This document shows, piece after piece, positions 21,301 through 28,036 of a stretch of 28,036 bases of DNA. The position numbers and the translations under genes are program-made. How positions within the stretch are numbered: position 1 is the stretch's first letter; the number at the start of each line of letters is the position of its first letter. The notes below the pieces were generated by a model that saw only the letters and a program-made list of their open reading frames with translations, was not told the origin of the DNA and searched no databases. This stretch comes from JBBRHF01 sp038223055 (GTDB lineage Bacteria; Actinomycetota; Actinomycetes; JACCUZ01), in NCBI GenBank assembly GCA_038223055.1, contig JBBRHF010000033.1:1-28036 (forward strand), read 5' to 3'.

Positions 21301-23740
21301 CACCGGCACCGACCGTGTGTGGGGCGGCAACGACAACGACACGTTCTGGGGCGGGGCTGGAAACGACGTCATCGAGGGCGGCGGCGGGGACGACGTCGCG
21401 CTCGGCGGTGAGGGCGACGACATCGTCACCGACTCATCCGGTGCCGATGTCCTCAAGGGCGGTCCGGGCGACGACGCCCTCGATGCCGGCATCGGCAACG
21501 ACATCGTCCTCGGGGGTGACGGCCAGGACGTCACCAACGGCGGGGCCAACGACAACGAGACGTTCGGCGGTCCGGGCAGCGACTTCATCATCGCCGGCCA
21601 GGGCGCCGACGTGGTGTTCGGGGGCGGCGGGGACGACTGGATCGAGGGCGGCACCGGGCAGGACCTGCTCCAGGGTGACCACGGGGCCCCGTTCTTCGAC
21701 GACCCGGCCCAGGTCAAGCCCGGCAACGACATCATGATCGGACAGGCTGGCGAGAACGACTACGACGCCGAGGGCGGCGACGACATCATGTCGGCCAACG
21801 CAGCCATCGATCGCTATGCCGGCATCGCCGGGTTCGACTGGGTGACCCACCAGTTCGACACGGTCGGGGCAGACGACGACATGAACATCAACGCCAACCT
21901 CCTGGGGCTGCCGTTGCCGGCCGTGGTCAACCGCGACCGCTGGCAGGAGACCGAAGCAGTTTCCGGGTCGGCGTTCAACGACGTCATCCGCGGTGACAAC
22001 ATCGTCCCCAGGACGACCGGCGGCGCCGGGTTCACCGGGTGCGACGTGCTCGACCAGGCCGGCGTGGACCGCATCCAGGGCCTCGCCGCCCTGCTGCCGC
22101 CCCTGACTAAGGCGCTGGCGCCCGTCGTCGCCCTGTCCGGCACCGGGTTCTGCCCGCTCTCCGGCCCGGTCTGGGGAGAGGGCAACATCCTGCTCGGCGG
22201 GGCCGGCAGCGACACGATCGAGGGCCGCGGCGGGGACGACATCATCGATGGCGACGCGGCCCTCACCGTGGCGATCAGTGTGCGCATCGACCCGGCCGAT
22301 CCCGCCACCGAGATCGGGCGCACCGACCTCATGGAGCACCAGTACCGGCGGGACAGCTCGGGCGCCCTGACCGGCCCGACGCTGCAGGCAGCCGTGTTCG
22401 CCGGCACGGTCGACCCGGGCAACCTGGTCGCCGTACGGGAGATCACCTACCCCAAGGCCGGCACCGACACGAACTCGGTCGACACCGCGGTCTTCGCCGA
22501 CTTCCAGGACAACTACACGGTGACCACGGTGCCCGCCGGCGCACGGATGGGCTCCCCGGGCAGCGTGACGACCGTGGTGGACAACCGCGGCGGCGCCAAC
22601 AGCGGCACCGACACCCTGCGCAGCGTCGAGAACCTCGCGTTCTACGACACGGTGGCCCCTGGCGCCCCCGTCGCCGTGAAGGCCGTCGCCGGCGACCGGA
22701 CGGCCACCGTCAGCTGGACGGCACCCGGGCAGCTCGTCACCACGTTCACCGTCGAGGTCACGGACACGAACTCCAACATGGTCGTCAAGAACGTCACGGC
22801 GCAGGGTGGGGCCACCAGCGTCGAGGTCCCCGGCCTGAGCAACGGCACGCCCTACAGCTTCCGGGTGATGGCGTCGAACTCCATCGGCGCCGGCCCGTTC
22901 TCCCCCTCATCCAACGTTGCCACGCCGGCCGTCTCGGCCGTCGTGACCCCGCCCGCGGGCAACCCGCCGGTGGTCGCCCCGCCCGCGGTCACCCCGCCCG
23001 CGGTCACCCCTTCTGCGGGCAACCCGCCGGCGGTCACCCCGCCCGCGGTCACCCCTTCTGCGGGCAACCCGCCGGTGGTCACTCCTCCCGCGGGCACGCC
23101 GCCGGTGTCCACTCCGGGTAGCGGTGGCGCCTCCACCGGGTCCCCGGCCGCTCCCCGCGTGCTGCTGACCAGCACGCTGCGCGCACCGCTCGCGGGCTTG
23201 CACTCTCTGACCGCGCTCACCGGGACGGTGGCCCCGTTCCGGGGTGTCACGCTCGCGCTGACCCAGCGCTCGGGCGCCGGTGCCTTCCGAACGGTGGCCA
23301 CCAAGCGGATTTCCGCGACGGCGACCAACGGGCGGTTCTCGTTCCGCCTGCCGACCTCGACGAGCGGCCGGGTGTCCTACCGGGCCGTCGTCACCGGACC
23401 GGGACTCAGGGCGACAAGCGGCCCCATTCGAACGCTTGCTGTGTTTGCCGCCAAGGTCGTCGCGGTGTCGCCGAAGGGCCGGGAGTTCGTGTCGGTGCGC
23501 AACACCGGCACAGTCCTCCTGCCCCTGGTGGGAATGCGGCTCCAGGACGTGTCCGGGCAGTCCCTGATCCTGCCGAGCCGTGCACTCAAGCCGGGGGAGA
23601 CCCTGCGTGTGTTCACCGGCTCGGGACGCCCGGCGGCCGGCCGGCTGTTCCTGGGGCGGCGCGCGAACGTCTGGGGCGCGCACGACACGGCCCGACTGGT
23701 CGATCGCAGCGGCACCGCCGTCGCGTCGCTGCGCTACTGA
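18332..23740 (+). CDS. Secreted animal-type haem peroxidase with RTX repeats, FN3 and lamin-tail-like domain
   Basis: About 1,802 residues from TTG 18332, chosen because GAGGGGGA lies 5-6 nt upstream and it opens a classic signal peptide (basic head, then TLLGVTLVPAALLASSAQGA). The peroxidase domain has the distal pair Asp269-His270 in FFGQFFDHG, Arg527 and Glu530 in GDGRCNE (positions of the catalytic Arg and haem-ester Glu of myeloperoxidase), HSEHDRLV, and proximal His640 in RFGHSML. About 21290-21830 encodes RTX-type GGxGxDxhx calcium repeats, with a second short block at 22180-22260. An FN3 domain (22660-22950), a Pro/Val/Thr linker and a C-terminal lamin-tail-like domain (VSVRNTGTVLLPLVGMRLQD) follow. 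It resembles the bacterial peroxicin group. It probably makes hypohalous or related oxidants outside the cell, which is inference. Confidence 0.9.
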   Translation: MRFHRSGPVQRPRVGWGRSTALATRGVATLAATLLGVTLVPAALLASSAQGAQAAVAPVAPVGQGFTVTPSDLAFILKQIKIAERHAATLTVANPCGTLVGRGPDRIPDALTSYGLRTVDGSCNNLIAGRETFAAADQTFPRLTTGRWKDAEAITPDFPVGAPGPTSYQQKKGSVVDSAPRVISNLIDDQTSANPAAVAAAGSPVRTQGNPGLHPCTTDPQGDAVPPVVGAPAGCVPSHQTLFIPNVTTDVGLSPPYNSLFTFFGQFFDHGVDQTVKGGGTVFVPLKADDPLIAGPDHVLGTVDDLPPHLRFMVLTRAQNQPGPDGKLGTADDVQDANNTDSPWVDQSQTYTSHASHQVFLREYEKSSAGNPVSTGRLLGGLSGNGATGMATWASVKKQAADLLGLLLVDTDVTSVPMIAADPYGKFLPGPARGLPQYVTRAGLVEGDTAHPVSVPADVLHFDTPFLTDIAHNADPSPADLDHNPATPPTAPMPDADIVASADFAKQLPGTYDDEMLDAHFACGDGRCNENIALTTIHQVFHSEHDRLVADIMNTLTQDTSATGVAALAQWQRATGAAGWNGERLFQAARFVAEMEYQHMVFEEFARKVAPAIQPFHVYHPDINPAIHAEFAHAVYRFGHSMLDETVARTNADGSDNSVPLLAAFLNPPEYFNGGTAGALTPAQAAGSVVMGSSNQVGNELDEFVTETLRNNLLGLPLDLATLNLTRAREAGIAPLNGVRRQLFEATNDGQLRPYTSWSDFGQHLKHPESLINFVAAYGKHPSVSGASTLAGKRAAAKLLVDPTTPGDPAISADAAEFMLGTGAWASTAAGVTTTGVDDVDLWVGGLAEITNLNGGLLGSTFNYVFENQLTDLQNGDRFYYLPRTAGMNLRSQLEGNSFAEIIQRNTEGTSSLKADAFATADCKFQLKNLAGTAGGFASFGSTVADDTTTTDCDESRLLKRNPPDGTIQYRQVNTVDRSGVNGQSVYNGTTGTDRVWGGNDNDTFWGGAGNDVIEGGGGDDVALGGEGDDIVTDSSGADVLKGGPGDDALDAGIGNDIVLGGDGQDVTNGGANDNETFGGPGSDFIIAGQGADVVFGGGGDDWIEGGTGQDLLQGDHGAPFFDDPAQVKPGNDIMIGQAGENDYDAEGGDDIMSANAAIDRYAGIAGFDWVTHQFDTVGADDDMNINANLLGLPLPAVVNRDRWQETEAVSGSAFNDVIRGDNIVPRTTGGAGFTGCDVLDQAGVDRIQGLAALLPPLTKALAPVVALSGTGFCPLSGPVWGEGNILLGGAGSDTIEGRGGDDIIDGDAALTVAISVRIDPADPATEIGRTDLMEHQYRRDSSGALTGPTLQAAVFAGTVDPGNLVAVREITYPKAGTDTNSVDTAVFADFQDNYTVTTVPAGARMGSPGSVTTVVDNRGGANSGTDTLRSVENLAFYDTVAPGAPVAVKAVAGDRTATVSWTAPGQLVTTFTVEVTDTNSNMVVKNVTAQGGATSVEVPGLSNGTPYSFRVMASNSIGAGPFSPSSNVATPAVSAVVTPPAGNPPVVAPPAVTPPAVTPSAGNPPAVTPPAVTPSAGNPPVVTPPAGTPPVSTPGSGGASTGSPAAPRVLLTSTLRAPLAGLHSLTALTGTVAPFRGVTLALTQRSGAGAFRTVATKRISATATNGRFSFRLPTSTSGRVSYRAVVTGPGLRATSGPIRTLAVFAAKVVAVSPKGREFVSVRNTGTVLLPLVGMRLQDVSGQSLILPSRALKPGETLRVFTGSGRPAAGRLFLGRRANVWGAHDTARLVDRSGTAVASLRY
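22945..23115. repeat. Pro/Val/Thr linker repeats in the peroxidase gene
   Basis: Interleaved copies of CCGCCCGCGGTCACC and TCTGCGGGCAACCCGCCG encode PPAVTP and SAGNPP modules joining the FN3 domain to the C-terminal part. One 45-bp composite unit is present twice nearly unchanged. Confidence 0.85.
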
Positions 23741-23869
23741 GCCTGACCCTGACGGGGGAGGTCGGCGAGCTGGCGGCGCTCCCCGCCCTCGAGGTGCACG
23801 GCAGGGCGCCCGTGAAGGCGTCGTGGCCCCGTCGGCCGAGGCCCTGACTGGCCGCTGACTAGGACTGGT

Positions 23870-23962
23870 CTTGCTGCGAACGCCGGCTCCGGCACCTTCG
23901 AGATCAGTCATCGTCTCGTCGAGGTCCACGACCTCGATGACGAGCGGGTTCCAGCCACCCGG
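23870..23962 (-). pseudogene. Fragment of a VOC/glyoxalase-family protein
   Basis: About 30 codons read PGGWNPLVIEVVDLDETMTD then LEGAGAGVRSK. This matches the second beta-alpha motif of vicinal-oxygen-chelate proteins (GGWN-h-h-EV-DLD-T---L---G). Nothing else of the fold is visible on either side, so it is an isolated remnant. The 690 bp between the peroxidase and the ABC permease hold only this and the transposase remnant. Confidence 0.45.
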
Positions 23963-24043
23963 CTGAGGAATCGAACGGGTGCGGCTCTCTTGAACCGACG
24001 TTCCGCACTTCTCGGTGACCTTTTGGGGCTCACCTTCGCCGGG

Positions 24044-24345
24044 CACCCGATGCTCGGCGCAGCTCACCGCGGCGAGTCGGCCTCCAGGAACGCCTGGATG
24101 GGGCCGAAGTCCAGCGCCCGCTATCGCCGCCGCCCCTCACCCTGGTCATGGCCAGGGCAACGTCTCCCCCACCGGCCGCACCTGCGCTTGGTGGCCTTCC
24201 GAGGCCGCACCGACACCACGACGGCCTGCTCGTACTCATCGAACTCCACACCATCCACGACCACCTTGACCAAACCCAGCAACCGAGCCCAGAGCCTTGC
24301 TGAACGCGCGTCAAGCCCCCCCACCACGATTCCGGTCTTTGACAA
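24044..24345 (-). pseudogene. ISL3-family transposase, N-terminal remnant
   Basis: The minus strand from 24345 reads LWARLLGLVKVVVDGVEFDE then EQAVVVSVRPRKATKRRCGR and RRCPGHDQGEGRRR. An amber codon (24121-24123) stands where the family has Trp. RALDFGPIQAFLEADSPR continues in frame to a stop, and SCAEHRV follows after a 1-nt shift. The Arg-rich VRPRKxxKRRCGxCGRRCPGYDxGxGRRRWRALDLG block is the zinc-binding N-terminus of ISL3-type transposases. Here one zinc cysteine is Trp, Trp is a stop, and the DDE domain is missing. No terminal inverted repeats or target duplications were found. Confidence 0.72.
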
Positions 24346-24428
24346 CAGGAGCCGTAGGCGGGAAACGGCGTGCGCTGCGCTCAGGCCCTCTCAGGCGCCC
24401 ACTGATCAGTCACACACATGAGCCCTTC

Positions 24429-25220
24429 TTATTGGTCCTGATCTGCGTGCCTCCACCAGACCCCTGTCGCGACGCTTGCTCCGACACCAACGACAACGAC
24501 CCCGGCCATGCTCAACAGCCCGGGGCTTGACTGATCTGGTCCGGCTACGCCGCTGAGAAGTGAGGGGACGGACCAGGGGAACCAGGCACCATAGCCGAGG
24601 GCGGCAATCACCTGCGCGGCGAAGAGACTCACGAACATGGCGGTCACTGCGACGAGGTAACCCCGGCCCGCGCTGGCTACCAGCCCATACGTCATTGTCA
24701 GTGCGACCGTCAGCAGTGCCGTGACGAAAACGGTGGCGAGTCCCCTCAACGCAGTCTGGGCCGACCATCCGGGCAGGTGCAGCTGGTACCCGAGAGCCAG
24801 GGTGATGATCATCACCTGGGCGGTCAGCAGGAGGCACCAGCCGAGCGCGACGAGCTGCTTTGCGGCAACCACCGCGCTGCGCGACGTCGGCAGCGCCAGG
24901 AGGTCCTTGGCTGTCCCGTCGGAGAACTCGCGCCCGAAGAGCCAGATGACGACCATGCCGAAGACGAGTAGCCCCCCGACCGCGATGATCTGCGCGGTGA
25001 GGGCGAAGTAGCCGTCCCAGTCTGCCTGTCCGCTGGCGAGCTGGGCCTTGGTGCCTAGCAGGCCCAGCGCCCGCGCGCGTCCAGGGTCCTGAAAGACAAA
25101 CATGAAGAACCCGCCGACCAGGCCGGCCACGGTGAACGCGGCAACGGTCACCAAGGGCGCCCGGGAACGCCGGACCTTGAGCAGCTCGGCCCAGAGCGCG
25201 GCCGCGATCTCAGCGGGCAC
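24429..25220 (-). CDS. ABC-2 type transporter permease
   Basis: A 263-residue membrane protein with about six helices and the ABC-2/NatB-like pattern: a short cytoplasmic head (WAELLKVRRSRAPLVT), helix 1, an extracytoplasmic loop (about 45-70), helix 2 followed by REFSDGTAKDLLALPTSRSA, a conserved cytoplasmic coupling segment, then four more helices and the tail WWRHADQDQ. It would pair with the ATPase encoded just upstream as an exporter; the cargo is unknown. Start is GTG 25220, which overlaps the ATPase stop by 11 nt, so synthesis is probably coupled. It is the last gene of a TetR-ATPase-permease operon. Confidence 0.88.
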   Translation of the reverse strand: MPAEIAAALWAELLKVRRSRAPLVTVAAFTVAGLVGGFFMFVFQDPGRARALGLLGTKAQLASGQADWDGYFALTAQIIAVGGLLVFGMVVIWLFGREFSDGTAKDLLALPTSRSAVVAAKQLVALGWCLLLTAQVMIITLALGYQLHLPGWSAQTALRGLATVFVTALLTVALTMTYGLVASAGRGYLVAVTAMFVSLFAAQVIAALGYGAWFPWSVPSLLSGVAGPDQSSPGLLSMAGVVVVGVGASVATGVWWRHADQDQ

Positions 25221-26148
25221 TGGTCGCCTCCCGGACCTCAGCGGCGGCCGAGTCGACCAGGCGCAGGAAGTAGGTCTCGAGATCTTCCTCGGCCACGGTC
25301 AGCCGGGTCGGCGGTTCGTCTGCTCGCACCAAGGCCGTCGCCACCAGCTCCGGGTGAAGAACGGCCCGGTCTTCCTTCAGGACCAGACCGCCAGCTCCAG
25401 GGAAAGGATCGAGGCCTGCTTCCTTCAGCACCTGGGCCGCATGGACGATGTCGCGAGCGTGGACCTCTAGGTGGGTGTGGACGCGCGACGCCAACGCGTT
25501 GGCGTTGAACTCGTCAACGAGCCGGCCGTGGTGCAACACCCCGATCCGGGTGGCCACTCTGGCGACCTCGGCCAGCCGGTGACTGGACAGGAACACGGTC
25601 ACGCCCTGGTCGCGGGCGAGCCTCACGAGAAGGGCACGGACCTCGACGACGCCGGCCGGGTCCAGACCGTTCACCGGCTCGTCGAGCACCAGCAGAGCCG
25701 GCCGGTGCAGAAATGCCTTGGCCAGCCCGAGCCGCTGCATGTTGCCGAGAGACAGTGCCCTTGCCCGCAGGTCCGCGTAGGGGCGCAGGTCGAACAGGTC
25801 GATCACGTCGTCGACCGCGCAACGGTCGGTCACCTTTCGCAACCGACGGACGACCTCAAGGTTCTCCCCGACCGTGAGCTCGGGGTAGGCCGCCGGGGTC
25901 TCCACCAGGTAGCCGACCTGCGACCACACGGCGCGGGAGGTCACCTGCTGCCCGGCGATCGCGACGTCCCCGGAAGTCGCGCGAACCATTCCGAGCAGCA
26001 GCCGGATCAACGTGGTCTTGCCCGCGCCGTTGAGGCCAAGCAGTGCGTACACCTCACCGGGCTGAACCTCGAGGGAGACGTCATCGACGGCCCTGACCGT
26101 GCCGTAGCGCTTCGACACGCCGCTCACTGTGACGACGGCCGGGCTCAT
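25210..26148 (-). CDS. ABC transporter ATP-binding protein
   Basis: A 312-residue ATPase of the drug/Na-export (NatA/CcmA) type. It has Walker A GLNGAGKTT (38-46, Asn in place of the common Pro-Asn order), the Q-loop region near WSQVGYLVETPAAYPELTV, signature LSLGNMQRLG (from 132, replacing LSxGxxQR), Walker B LLVLDEPVNGLDP (152-164) and the switch His in SSHRLAEV. A C-terminal extension of about 90 residues holds a small regulatory domain. It powers the permease encoded next. ATG 26148 overlaps the TetR stop (ATGA), so the regulator, ATPase and permease form one tight operon, presumably self-repressed by the TetR protein. Confidence 0.93.
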   Translation of the reverse strand: MSPAVVTVSGVSKRYGTVRAVDDVSLEVQPGEVYALLGLNGAGKTTLIRLLLGMVRATSGDVAIAGQQVTSRAVWSQVGYLVETPAAYPELTVGENLEVVRRLRKVTDRCAVDDVIDLFDLRPYADLRARALSLGNMQRLGLAKAFLHRPALLVLDEPVNGLDPAGVVEVRALLVRLARDQGVTVFLSSHRLAEVARVATRIGVLHHGRLVDEFNANALASRVHTHLEVHARDIVHAAQVLKEAGLDPFPGAGGLVLKEDRAVLHPELVATALVRADEPPTRLTVAEEDLETYFLRLVDSAAAEVREATSAR

Positions 26149-26729
26149 CGGCCGGCTGTTCTCGTGAGCTCATCCACCGCGGCAAACGCAGCCTCAACAA
26201 GGGTCGGGAGGTCCCCGCCGTCACGAGCCCACCGCTCGACTGCCGTACTGACCGCCGCCCCACACACTGCCGCCGCCACCTCAATTTCCAGGCTGCTGCC
26301 GCTATCCCCGGCCCGTTCGGCCAGGGCGCCGCTCAGATGGCTGATGAGGCTTTCCTGTTGTTCGCGGGTACGTGCGCGCAGCGCCGGCACCGACAGGATG
26401 AGGGCGGTGCGCTGCCGGATCACTTCGAGGTCACCTTGACTAATGGCAGCGAACGTGTCAGCGAAACCCCGCCGCACGGCCGTCAGCGGGTCCTCGCGGG
26501 CGGGACGAGCGCGGACCGCCTCTGCGATCAAGGGGTCGTACCCGTCCTGCAGGACGATGTCCTCCTTGGTGGCGAAATACCGGAACAGGGTCGCCGGCGA
26601 CACCTCCGCGGCAGCCGCAATCTGCTGACACGTCATCGCGTCATAGCCCCTGGTTGCGATGAGATGCAACGTCGCGCGTTGGATCGACTCGCGTGTGCGT
26701 TCTTTCTTGCGTTCTCGCAGACCAGCCAT
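26145..26729 (-). CDS. TetR/AcrR-family transcriptional regulator
   Basis: A 194-residue TetR repressor. The N-terminal DNA-binding domain reads RERKKERTRESIQRATLHLI, then YDAMTCQQIAAAAEVSPATL and FRYFATKEDIV, with the helix-turn-helix at roughly residues 30-52. The C-terminal ligand-binding half (about 60-194) is helical and Ala-rich, with no recognisable ligand motif. ATG 26729 is chosen over the open frame to 26771 because GAGAGG lies 8 nt upstream and the protein then begins just before the basic arm. It is first in the operon with the ABC exporter. Autoregulation is the usual arrangement, through a site in 26730-26807. Confidence 0.92.
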   Translation of the reverse strand: MAGLRERKKERTRESIQRATLHLIATRGYDAMTCQQIAAAAEVSPATLFRYFATKEDIVLQDGYDPLIAEAVRARPAREDPLTAVRRGFADTFAAISQGDLEVIRQRTALILSVPALRARTREQQESLISHLSGALAERAGDSGSSLEIEVAAAVCGAAVSTAVERWARDGGDLPTLVEAAFAAVDELTRTAGR

Positions 26730-26807
26730 CGTCGACGCCTCTCGAGGTCCAAGAAAGATACTGAGAGTCACTTGCTTATGAGGGTAACACTCACTATGCA
26801 GACCGTG
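26730..26807 (-). promoter_or_regulatory. Promoter/operator region of the TetR-ABC operon
   Basis: This 78-bp gap between the NhaA stop and the TetR start is A/T-richer than its surroundings. It contains imperfect dyad half-sites GAGT and ACTC about 20 bp apart around CACTTGCTTATGAGGGTAAC, a possible operator. TATCTT about 25-30 nt before the ATG could be a -10 element. The dyad is weak. Confidence 0.35.
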
Positions 26808-28036
26808 TCAGGACTCGTAGGCGTCTGGGAGGCCGTCGCCGTCCTCGTCGGCGCCTTCCGCGACCCGCAGCCGCTCGTAGATGTTGCTGCGCGCCCGCAA
26901 GAAGACCCCAGCGAGGAACGCGGCGAGCAGGGACCCGGTCAAGACTGCCACCTTGACGTGCTCGTCATGCTGGGAGCGGGCACCGAACGCGAGCTCGCCG
27001 ATGAGGAGCGAGACGGTGAACCCGATGCCGGCCAGCATGGCCAGCCCGAGCACGTCCCACCATGACAGGTCGCTGTCCAGACGGGCGCGGGTGAACCGGG
27101 CTATCAGCCACGTCGCGGTCAGCACCCCCAGTGGCTTGCCGATGACCAGGCCGACTACCACGCCGAGCGCGACAGGGTCACGGACCGCGTCACCGAGGCC
27201 CTTGAGGCCACCGACGCTGACACCCGCGGCAAAGAACGCGAAGACCGGCACCGCGAAGGACGCGGACAGAGGTCGCCACCGGTGTTCGAAGTGCTCGGCC
27301 AGCCCTGGCCCAGCGCCGGAGGAGCGGCGGGCTACGGGCACGGCGAAGCCCAACAAGATCCCGGCCGCGGTGGCATGTACACCAGATGCATGCACCAACG
27401 CCCACACGGTCATCGCCAGCGGCAGCAGCAGCCACCAGGACCTGATGCGGTGCTGGACCGCGATGGTGAAAAGGACAAGGGGAATGAGCGTCAGCAGCAA
27501 CGGTATGGGCGACAGGTCGCGAGTGAAAAAGACGGCGATGATCGTGATGGCGAGCAGGTCGTCAACCACAGCGAGGGTGAGCAGAAACGTTCTCAGCGCC
27601 GACGGCAGGTGCGAACCGATGATCGCGAGCACAGCAAGCGCAAACGCGATGTCGGTGGCAGTGGGGATCGCCCAGCCGGCGAGGTCACCGGAGTCTCCGA
27701 GGTTGACCGCGGCGTACAGCAGAGCAGGCACCAGGACGCCGCCAAGGGCGGCCGCGACCGGGACCGCGGCGCGGGCCGGGTCGCGCAGGTCGCCGGCGAC
27801 GAACTCCCGCTTGAGCTCGAGCCCGGCCACGAAGAAGAAGATCGCGAGCAGCCCGTCGGCCGCCCACGACCCGAGGCTCAGATGCAGATGCAGCGCCTCG
27901 GGTCCCACGGCGGTGTCACGCAGCGACAGGTACGCCCGCGCCCAGGGCGAGTTCGCCCACACGAGGGCCACGGCCGCGCCGACCAGCAGCAGTGCCCCGC
28001 CGACGGTCTCCTTGCGGAGGATGTCGGCGACGCGTT
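26808..28036 (-). CDS. nhaA: Na+/H+ antiporter NhaA (5' end off window)
   Basis: A secondary transporter exchanging cytoplasmic Na+ for external H+. The frame stays open to the window edge (RVADILRKETVGGALLLVGA at the edge), so at least the first residues are missing. Seen are VALVWANSPWARAY, the conserved WAADGLLAIFFFVAGLELKR, the GWAIPTATDIAFALAVLAII segment containing the family's ion-site Asp residues (TDIAF, and VVDDLLAI just after), and a late GLAMLAGIGFTVSLLIGELA. About ten helices are visible. The C-terminus carries an acidic DEDGDGLPDAYES tail resembling a calcium-binding DxDGDG loop. It is followed on the same strand by the TetR gene after 79 nt. Confidence 0.92.
   Translation of the reverse strand, partial: RVADILRKETVGGALLLVGAAVALVWANSPWARAYLSLRDTAVGPEALHLHLSLGSWAADGLLAIFFFVAGLELKREFVAGDLRDPARAAVPVAAALGGVLVPALLYAAVNLGDSGDLAGWAIPTATDIAFALAVLAIIGSHLPSALRTFLLTLAVVDDLLAITIIAVFFTRDLSPIPLLLTLIPLVLFTIAVQHRIRSWWLLLPLAMTVWALVHASGVHATAAGILLGFAVPVARRSSGAGPGLAEHFEHRWRPLSASFAVPVFAFFAAGVSVGGLKGLGDAVRDPVALGVVVGLVIGKPLGVLTATWLIARFTRARLDSDLSWWDVLGLAMLAGIGFTVSLLIGELAFGARSQHDEHVKVAVLTGSLLAAFLAGVFLRARSNIYERLRVAEGADEDGDGLPDAYES

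Noticed and set aside
21289..22446. Minus-strand frames opposite the RTX repeats
   Set aside because: They are antisense shadows of a repetitive, GC-rich coding region and show no recognisable domains.
24044..24345. Complete insertion sequence
   Set aside because: No DDE domain, terminal inverted repeats or target-site duplication could be found; only the transposase N-terminus remains.
1..28036. Prophage, conjugative element, defence island or biosynthetic cluster
   Set aside because: No integrase, phage structural, relaxase, restriction, toxin-antitoxin or PKS/NRPS genes were seen. The Uma2-like stub, SNF2 protein and monooxygenase alone do not support such a system.

Overview
The window is high-GC DNA with frequent GTG starts, GTGA/ATGA stop-start overlaps and strongly G/C-biased third codon positions. 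It contains a BldC regulator, DUF3073 and DUF2277 proteins, and a purSQL...purFM order followed by DUF3073, a Leu/Val-type amino-acid dehydrogenase and bldC. As I recall it, this matches the purL-purF-purM-vdh-bldC order of Streptomyces and relatives. The source is therefore an actinobacterium (Actinomycetia). I cannot name the genus from sequence alone.

Layout. (1) 1-10975 is a conserved chromosomal block. purS, purQ and purL form one run. A convergent pair (DUF2277, SRPBCC) and a structurally odd tRNA-Gly(UCC) gene on the minus strand follow. Next come a sterol-carrier-family protein, a secreted MpaA-like M14 peptidase, a two-helix membrane protein, purF and purM, then DUF3073 and an amino-acid dehydrogenase on the minus strand, divergent from bldC. 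PurS/Q/L, PurF and PurM supply steps 1, 4 and 5 of de novo IMP synthesis. (2) 10975-13200 is mostly decayed coding sequence: an amber-interrupted membrane-anchored protein, a Uma2-like tail, two fragments resembling a metal-regulator-associated gene pair, and a histidine kinase end broken at a G-run. One small gene, an antibiotic-biosynthesis-type monooxygenase, is intact in it. (3) 13209-17923 holds a ferric-reductase-like membrane flavoprotein divergent from a large SWIM/SNF2 helicase. (4) 17940-23740 holds a possible 32-aa protein gene, two palindromes and a roughly 1,800-aa secreted animal-type haem peroxidase with RTX repeats, FN3 and a lamin-tail-like end. (5) 23741-24428 holds remnants of an ISL3 transposase and a VOC protein. 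(6) 24429-28036, minus strand, holds a TetR / ABC ATPase / ABC permease operon downstream of an NhaA antiporter that runs off the right edge.

A recurring theme is short tandem repeats, with units of 6, 12, 13, 15, 17, 18 and 30 bp. They lie in gene ends and gaps throughout the purine block. Several extend otherwise canonical enzymes with low-complexity tails: the PurL N- and C-termini, the PurF C-terminus and the sterol-carrier N-terminus. The least expected single item is the tRNA-Gly(UCC) with non-canonical D- and T-loop residues.
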